The notes under the pieces are model-generated. The model had not been told where the DNA came from and made no database searches. It worked only from the letters and a program-made list of their open reading frames with translations. Shown in pieces: positions 58,298 to 64,000 of a stretch of 64,000 bases of DNA. The position numbers and the translations under genes are program-made. Origin of the DNA: Nymphaea colorata (lineage: Eukaryota; Streptophyta; Magnoliopsida; Nymphaeales; Nymphaeaceae). How positions within the stretch are numbered: position 1 is the first letter of the stretch; every line of letters begins with the position of its first letter. The stretch spans positions 2,656,500 to 2,720,499 of the forward strand of contig NC_045149.1 of assembly GCF_008831285.2 (NCBI RefSeq), given 5' to 3'.

Positions 58298-58761
58298 CTA
58301 AATAAAGATATAGAATACGAATATAACATGTCCACCTGCTGTTTTTGCCCCTTTCTCTTCTTCTTTTTTTTTTTTTGACCACCTTGATAGCAGCATCAAA
58401 GACTGTCTTAACATTCTGCAAACACGCACATCAATCAACAATCATGAAGATTATTGCATGCTCCAGGCCCAAACATGGCTAAAGTTGAACCATACCTGCT
58501 GAGTTTTCGAACTACATTCTATGTAAGCAAGTGCTCCGATCAACTTCTTGAGCTCTTCTCCCTACAGTCATAAAAACAAACAAAAAAATCATTTCACTTG
58601 GTTAGGGCTTGCATAATCAAGATTCAGTCCCTAATAATCCCTTTTCATTGATATGCTGAAGAAATATGATGGGTGGATAAAGAAGTGACCAAGCACCTGG
58701 GCAGTAGTAATTGGAACTGCACCAGGATGATCAATAAAGAACTGCTTATCATCTGAAAGAT
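58298..58761 (-). pseudogene. ROP/RAC small GTPase, last three exons only
   Basis: Minus-strand exons 58761-58697, 58561-58496 and 58415-58298. They read (D)[21 protein letters not shown], then GEELKKLIGALAYIECSSKT and QQ, then NVKTVFDAAIKVV followed by Lys. This is the C-terminal third of plant Rho GTPases: the part just after TKLD, the insert region, and the SSK guanine-base motif. All splice sites are canonical (TTTCAG|, |GTGCTT, CTGTAG|, |GTATGG, TTGCAG|) and phases agree. The usual LQPPK tail and the CaaX or Cys-rich end are absent; a 15-A run leads to an odd tail and a TAG at 58300-58298. The upstream exons with the P-loop and switch regions are not found within 1.5 kb. A truncated gene or captured fragment. 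Confidence 0.8.
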
Positions 58762-59249
58762 CTGAAACAGAGAATCACCTCTGTTAAGCAACATGTTCTG
58801 GAAATTAAAAGCAAAGAACATTCTGTTGATTTTCAATATTGACTTCTCTGGTACAACACGGTACAACACTACATCAATAACGTAAAATCACTACAACAAA
58901 GAACATTCTAGTGATGCTTACAATCACACAAATTCCACAATCCATGAAATTCAAAGGTGGAATTCTCAAAAGAGGATTGGCGATCCATTTTTATACTTTA
59001 CCCATACTTTCATTAGTAAGGTACACTGGTGGGATACACTTTCGCAAAATTGAGCTCTGTAGAGGGTTCTTTGAAAGCAACCATAAGAGTTTGAATAGAG
59101 ACCAGATACCAGTACAACCAAATCAGAAGCCTCAGTGTAAAAATACATTAAATAACAGACTCACCCGACAACAAACAAAGCTAAATAGCATGAAAAACTC
59201 TTTTAAGAAGTTTTTCTGACATTTTAGCACAAACCAACACCCATTCAAT

Positions 59250-59494
59250 ACAAGGTCTGGAGGACCAGCTGCGGCAATAGCTTCTTGAGTAGTAAGAGCT
59301 CCCCTGCTTATTATGTAGTATATGCTGTTGAAAATGGTCTGAAATGCCTGCTCAACATTTACTGCTTACAATACAGGTGTCTTCAAGGGGAAAAAAATCT
59401 CCTTTTCTGCCACAAGGCCCACAACCATAGCATCTGTCTCAAAGACAGCTCTCAAATGATTCAAGTACTTGTTGCAAGCCATCATTATGACAAT
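59250..59494 (-). pseudogene. RABA-type Rab GTPase fragment
   Basis: Minus-strand text IVIMMACNKYLNHLRAV corresponds to the IVIMLVGNKSDL...LRAV region of plant RABA (Rab11-like) GTPases. AEKEIFFPLKTPVL corresponds to the AEKE-LFFxETSAL segment, then stop TAA, then AVNVEQAFQTIFNSIYYIIS and RGALTTQEAIAAAGPPDL. The NKxD motif has become NKYL and the ETSAL motif is damaged, so it is dead. No intron is visible. It lies 0.5 kb upstream, on the same strand, of the ROP fragment. Confidence 0.6.
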
Positions 59495-60300
59495 GTAATG
59501 TAATACGGACCAACCAGAAAGATGAATTTATAGAGAAAGACTGTTCTAAAACAGAAAAATAGCCTTTTATAAGAAGCAAACGTCTTCAATGATTGTCAAT
59601 CACAAGAATCCACATAACATTATAATAGCCATCCAAAATCACATATAACCATGAAATAAGAGCTATCAGGATTTTAATAGTTTGAGTATTCTTGTACAGT
59701 TTTAATACACAATCCACATAAAAATGAAGAAAAATAAATAACTAACAGAAGGAAAGAAATACCAATTGCGTTTAAAATAAATGTAGCATAAACCCCAACA
59801 AATGCAACATATTAAAAAAAATTATATGCACTAAAAAGCCACAATAACAGTAAAAATCATAATGAAACAACAGAATGAAAACAGATTTTGAGAGAGCACA
59901 ATTCAGCCACGACCCACAAGCTACGACAAAAAGATTACAAGATAAACCAGCGGAGTGAACAGATTTTAGATTCATATGTTTTGTTTAGAACGGTCTCAGA
60001 TACAGACTTTCTGCCATCTAATAACACTAGCACAATAAGCTTCCATTCTTTACAACCAAAAATTTAATAGAAACAATTTCAGGTATTATTATTACTAGTA
60101 CAAATACTAGTATGAGGAGAAGCAGCAATATTCAGTCAGGAAATCTTCAGATCAACGAAAAAAAGACCATGAATGATGATTTCATGTTGAGATGCAACTA
60201 AGATAGAAGTAGAGTATCTATCTTGTCATATCTTTTGGAAACAATCCCAAATCCCGATCTGGCAGAGCAGCAGAGGGCACTCTGAGGGAGAGAAAGGTGA
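59495..60300. other. No recognisable gene
   Basis: AT-rich DNA. I searched the minus strand for the missing ROP exons (P-loop, switch I/II) and did not see them. Confidence 0.45.
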
Positions 60301-60315
60301 TGGGTGAGATTAGAG

Positions 60316-60319
60316 TCAG

Positions 60320-60361
<42 letters not shown>
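60316..60361 (+). repeat. GA microsatellite
   Basis: Pure GA dinucleotide run of about 46 bases; shorter GA runs recur at 60570-60605. Confidence 0.95.
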
Positions 60362-60365
<4 letters not shown>

Positions 60366-60705
60366 CGCTAGAAGGAGGAAGACGTATATACTAGTCGCGG
60401 TCCGGTAGAGTCTTGAAAGCAGCATAATGCTGCAGTAGGGAAGACCAAAGACGTAGACGAAGCCGAAGGGTGTTGGTCCATCCGAAACCAACAAAAGGCA
60501 TTGTCACAGTGTGAGAGAGAATCAAAGAGGTGCCAATGCAATAGCCAATGGGTGAGATCATGAGGGTCAGAGAGAGAGAGAGAGCGAAGAGAGAGAGATA
60601 GAGAGCAGTGGCAACATAAACAGATGGGATGCCGGTGGACTGGTGCCTGGATGGTGGTGCTATTGTGCTTGTGCAAGCTGTGCGGCGGTGAGCCAGTGAG
60701 GAACT

Positions 60706-60800
60706 AAGAGGGTGTTTGATGGCCATAGGATACGCGGAACGAAACAGGAAACAGGCCTGTTCTGTTTAGTTGATTTTTTTACCAAACACTGTTTGGAGTC
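60706..60800. mobile_element. Possible small MITE remnant
   Basis: GAGGGTGTTTGATGGCC on the left and TTACCAAACACTG on the right form an imperfect inverted repeat of the kind seen in short plant MITEs. No target duplication identified. Confidence 0.35.
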
Positions 60801-60929
60801 CAGGATGAACACAACGGACGCTTGAACAAAAGGTATTAATTATCTTCTGTTGAGTTTTGTTCCGTACTCTTGAGCTACCATCAGAACAGGGTTGAACAGA
60901 ACACATTTCCCCGTTGCCCACGAGGTGTC

Positions 60930-61140
60930 GTCGCCCCCAAGCCCTCGCCCTTTCTCTTTCTCTTTTTCTCCTCTCTCCACCCCCGAGCTGCCTTAGCCCT
61001 TTTTCTTTCTCTCCTTCTCCTCTCTCTCCCCCCGTCACCCTTTCTCTTTCTCTCCTTCTCCTCCGTCTCTCCCCCTTCTCTCTTCTGAGTCTCCCCCTCG
61101 CCCACTGCACTACCCCTTTCTCCCTGCTCTCTCTGTTGCT
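60930..61140. repeat. Pyrimidine-rich low-complexity stretch
   Basis: Dense CTCTTTCTCT and CCTTCTCCTC phrases. Overlapping frames on both strands (60870-61186) are low-complexity and not genes. Confidence 0.8.
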
Positions 61141-61329
61141 CTCTACGCCCAGTTCATTGCTGCAAGGAGCTCCATTCCGTGAATAGCTTTTTCCATGTGA
61201 GTTTTTGTCTCTTGCTCTTGTTTTCTCTCTCGCTCCCTCCCTCTATTTGTCTCTGATTTGCATAAGCAATGAATACGCTTCTGAAAGAACACTATCAAGG
61301 AATATTGGAGTGTGCAGACCAGTGCCAAA

Positions 61330-61483
61330 ACTCGGTTCTGGAGACAGGAGGAAGATAGAGAATGCGATTGAACAGGTCACAAGGTGGCTCGACAGAAATG
61401 AGCTGGCTGAAATGGAAAAGTTGAGAGACAAGATGAAAAGCATGAGATCGTATGGAGACACATCAATTAGTAAACTGTCGTAA
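61330..61483 (+). pseudogene. Hsp70 C-terminal-like fragment
   Basis: The last 46 residues of a 92-codon frame read DRRKIENAIEQVTRWLDRNE and LAEMEKLRDKMKSMRS, then a stop. This follows the C-terminal helical lid of cytosolic Hsp70 (KKIEDAIEQ...WLD-NQLAEADEFEDKMKELES). The N-terminal part of the frame is not Hsp70-like, and the EEVD end is missing. Probably a captured or truncated exon. Confidence 0.5.
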
Positions 61484-62033
61484 AGAACTAGAGATAGTAA
61501 TACAGCATGTTTTGAATGGAAGCCCCATTCTCTTGGTAGTGATTAATTAATTAATGCTGATATGTTTTAGACTTAGTTGTGTTCATGGTTAATTAAATTG
61601 GCTGAAAACTGGAAAAAATTTTGTTTGGAAAGTTCTGCCTTATACTTTACAAGCTGTGTTGTAAAAATTAGAGTCTAAATTCAATCGGCCACGCTGTCTC
61701 TGATTTTATTGGCCGTAAAGCGTAAACTTTCTTTGTTTTTTGTTAAATACAGGTCTTGGTTGTTCTTCTATTGGATATGGATAAGCACAAGAGTTAGGTC
61801 CGTTCTTGGTGAAGAAAGTGATTCCTGAATTAAAATTCAGTAGCTACATTGGAACAAGGTACCACCGTCTGATCACTTCTTAGTTGTAATTATTTATAAT
61901 TTTCCATTTTGACAGCCTTAATTAGTTCATACTTTTGTCTCTCTTGCAGAGGCCAATTTGCGCTTCCTAGAGTCGCCAATTGGGGTGGAATTCTCTTATA
62001 CGAAAACCTCTTCTGATATTCCCAAGTTTGGAT
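61484..62033. other. No recognisable gene
   Basis: AT-rich DNA between the Hsp70-like fragment and the MITE pair. Confidence 0.45.
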
Positions 62034-62358
62034 GTCACAAAAAACAGGTAGGGGTATTATACGGCGAAGAAAAAAACGAGTATAATACTGCAAAGTTTTA
62101 TATTTCGAGAATAAAACGGTAAAAGTTTGGCAAATTTTTTTTAAAAATTAAACATTTAATATATCTTAAAAATTATAAAAAATAAAAATTAATAAAAAAA
62201 CAGCAAAAAACAAAAAAAAAACGTATAATATGGTTATTATACTGTTTTCTGTTTTTTGACTTTTTAAAAAAAAAACACGTCTTATTCCCATTTTATACGG
62301 CAGAGGTGTTTTTGGCGTATAATACGTGTTTTTTCTTAAAAAACGGGTTTTTTGTGAC
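62034..62358. mobile_element. MITE, copy 1 of a tandem pair
   Basis: 325 bp, ends GTCACAAAAAAC and GTTTTTTGTGAC, a perfect 12-bp inverted repeat. The interior is AT-rich with GTATTATACGG and CGTATAATAC phrases placed symmetrically, so much of it can fold back. It is related to 33041-33368 and 62479-62812. Confidence 0.8.
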
Positions 62359-62932
62359 AATGTGGAGACAGGATCACAGGTATATTCTTCTTCTGGGCCT
62401 TTCATCAATAGCTATTGCTTAAAACATTTCAGTATAATTACTGGGTGTTTTATACATAACATGTATCTCATAAATATTATCACAAAAAACGGGCACGGGT
62501 ATTATACGGGGAAGAAAAAAACGGGTATAATACAGCAAAGTTTTATATCTCGAAAATAAAACGGGAAAAGTTTCGCAATTTAAAAAAAAAAAAATTAAAC
62601 ATTTAACATATCTTAAAAATTATAAAAAATAAAAATTAATAAAAAAACGACAAAAAAGGAAAAAAAACCGTATAATATGGGTATTATACGTGTTTTATGT
62701 TTTTTGACGTTTTTTTTAAAAAAAAACACGTTTTATTCCCGTTTTATACGGGAGAGGTGTTTTTGGCGTATAATACACATTTTTTTTTTAAAAAAACGGC
62801 GTTTTTTGTGACAATGTTGGAGACATGATCACAGGTATATTCTTCTTCTGGGCCTTTCATCAATGGCTATTGCTTAAAACATTTCACTATAATTATAGGG
62901 TGTTTTATACCTAACATGTATCTCATAATATA
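62359..62932 (+). repeat. Duplicated flank of the MITE pair
   Basis: The phrases GATCACAGGTATATTC, TTCTTCTGGGCCTTTCATCA and AACATGTATCTCATAA occur once after each MITE copy (62371 and 62827 onward), in the same order. Confidence 0.8.
62479..62812. mobile_element. MITE, copy 2 of a tandem pair
   Basis: 334 bp, ends ATCACAAAAAAC and GTTTTTTGTGAC. It is followed by flank 62813-62932 that repeats the flank 62359-62478 of copy 1, so MITE plus flank were duplicated together with a period of about 454 bp. Confidence 0.8.
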
Positions 62933-64000
62933 TGATCAAAAATATTGTAAAAAATATCATCCTTGGGTTTGGCTTGCGCTTTTGTGCTCGTGTTAGTAGC
63001 AAGTTTGTCTTATATCATTTCATTGCAGTACTTTTTATTGGATCAATTACAAAAAGCAGTAACTTTTGAGCTTGAATTCAAAGAGTAAGAGTGAAAAATA
63101 CGTGCACTAATAGTCGTTTTTGTATATATGACAGGAGAAGACTTCTTCACAATTAAGAATGCATCATCTCGCGTGTGTTACTACTTTTGGGAAAAAAAGT
63201 TTGCCAACCTGAGTTATTCTTCAAAGAGAAATAATGCCTAGGGTATATTCTGTTGTAACATATAATTATTTATACAATAGATGAGCAGACAGAATATTTT
63301 ATTCAATCATCTTTAGTGAAGATTATCATACAATTTGGCATCAATATATGATGATTAATGGGGTAACTCTGGTTTGATATTCATTGTGGCTTCTTTGAGA
63401 GGCAGAGTTCTTCAGTTGCTTGTAAGAGTGAAAGTCTGCATGTAAGACCAAGGAGACCTTCAACTTAGCGTTCCATACATTTATGTTTTCTATGCTTAGA
63501 GCACTTGCGTGAGGGCATTTGATTGCCCTCAAAAAAAATTCCAGCATAAATATTTGTGGGTTTTGAGTGGGAACCTTGTAGTTTGGATTGAAAATCAGAA
63601 AAAATTGTACAACAATAGTGTTAACCTGGACGAGGTGTCTAGGACTTGTGGTGTAGTTTGTGTTTGAGTGAGTCAAGGGAGCTCTCTCTCTCTCTCTCTC
63701 TCTCATGTGTGTGCTTATTGGCTGATTGGAACATGGACTGAGTAGCTTATTGTGCTGACAAACAAGGTTGGGTGAACTCTATACCCATGTTTTAAAGATC
63801 CCTTTTTATGAACAACTGTGGGCTTCTTGTACAGTTGCCTTCATGTAATGCTAACAGCTAGTTGTATTGAAGATAGCCAAGGTCCATAGCCTGTAATGCA
63901 GTAAACCTGTGATGGGTCAATACTTGTTGTCTGAAGTTTGTACGCAAAACCAATTAGTGATAAAAGGCTTTGTCTGCTTCAGTCATGGATGGGATAAATG
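62933..64000. other. No recognisable gene; CT microsatellite at 63683-63704
   Basis: AT-rich DNA to the window end. The minus frame 63341-63706 has no known domain and starts in the CT run. Confidence 0.5.

Noticed and set aside
60870-61186. Pro/Ser/Leu-rich plus frames and Arg/Glu-rich minus frames
   Set aside because: Low-complexity pyrimidine tract; both strands are open for compositional reasons.

Overview
This is a stretch of a flowering-plant nuclear genome: AT-rich, intron-containing and mostly transposable elements. The evidence is a plant-type 2-oxoglutarate-dependent dioxygenase gene, a Rho-of-plants (ROP/RAC) GTPase fragment, Ty1/Copia elements primed by initiator tRNA-Met (TGGTATCAGAGC), and plant L1-type LINE ORF1 with a DUF4283-like domain. 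I cannot name the species. No prokaryotic operon, rRNA, tRNA or CRISPR array was seen.

Layout. 1-6.6 kb: a probably non-autonomous large LTR element with no pol genes, holding two tandem-repeat arrays and a 3.4-kb LTR-like block with a CpG-rich patch, a TATA box and a 280-bp TA microsatellite. 6.6-11.4 kb: decayed Copia gag, an L1 LINE fragment (minus), a Copia gag-pro-integrase fragment and a Ty3/Gypsy chromovirus-like integrase end. 11.4-20.5 kb: noncoding repeats, with two copies of one repeat at 11.4 and 16.6 kb, a 2.5-kb minisatellite and a 387-bp tandem duplication. 20.55-32.4 kb: an old minus-strand Copia whose 5' LTR is split by a younger minus-strand Copia (27056-32258) with non-canonical TA...TA LTR ends and a perfect 5-bp target duplication. 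32.4-37.2 kb: purine-rich DNA, a MITE, more minisatellite, and a minus-strand LINE ORF1 split by a hAT-type MITE, followed by a second MITE of that family. 37.2-40.3 kb: AT-rich DNA and a Copia gag-protease fragment. 40.8-48.6 kb: the one apparently complete host gene. 49.6-56 kb: three decayed Copia elements end to end. 56-64 kb: small MITEs, ROP and RABA GTPase gene fragments (minus), an Hsp70 C-terminal-like fragment (plus), and a tandemly duplicated MITE unit.

The host gene encodes a 364-residue dioxygenase of the ACC-oxidase-homolog / desacetoxyvindoline 4-hydroxylase-like group in three exons (40791-41323, 42048-42357, 48305-48556). Intron 1 appears to be a GC-AG intron. Intron 2 holds a 4535-bp Copia in the same orientation, with intact 5-bp target duplications. 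The Fe(II) and 2-oxoglutarate residues are all present, but about four residues are missing just after the H-x-D motif.

Most of the other coding signal is transposon remnants with stops and frameshifts. The main candidates for something undescribed are a tandem array of small hairpins whose stems differ between units yet keep pairing (2894-3135), the 325-334-bp MITE family, and the cluster of small-GTPase and chaperone gene fragments near the right end.
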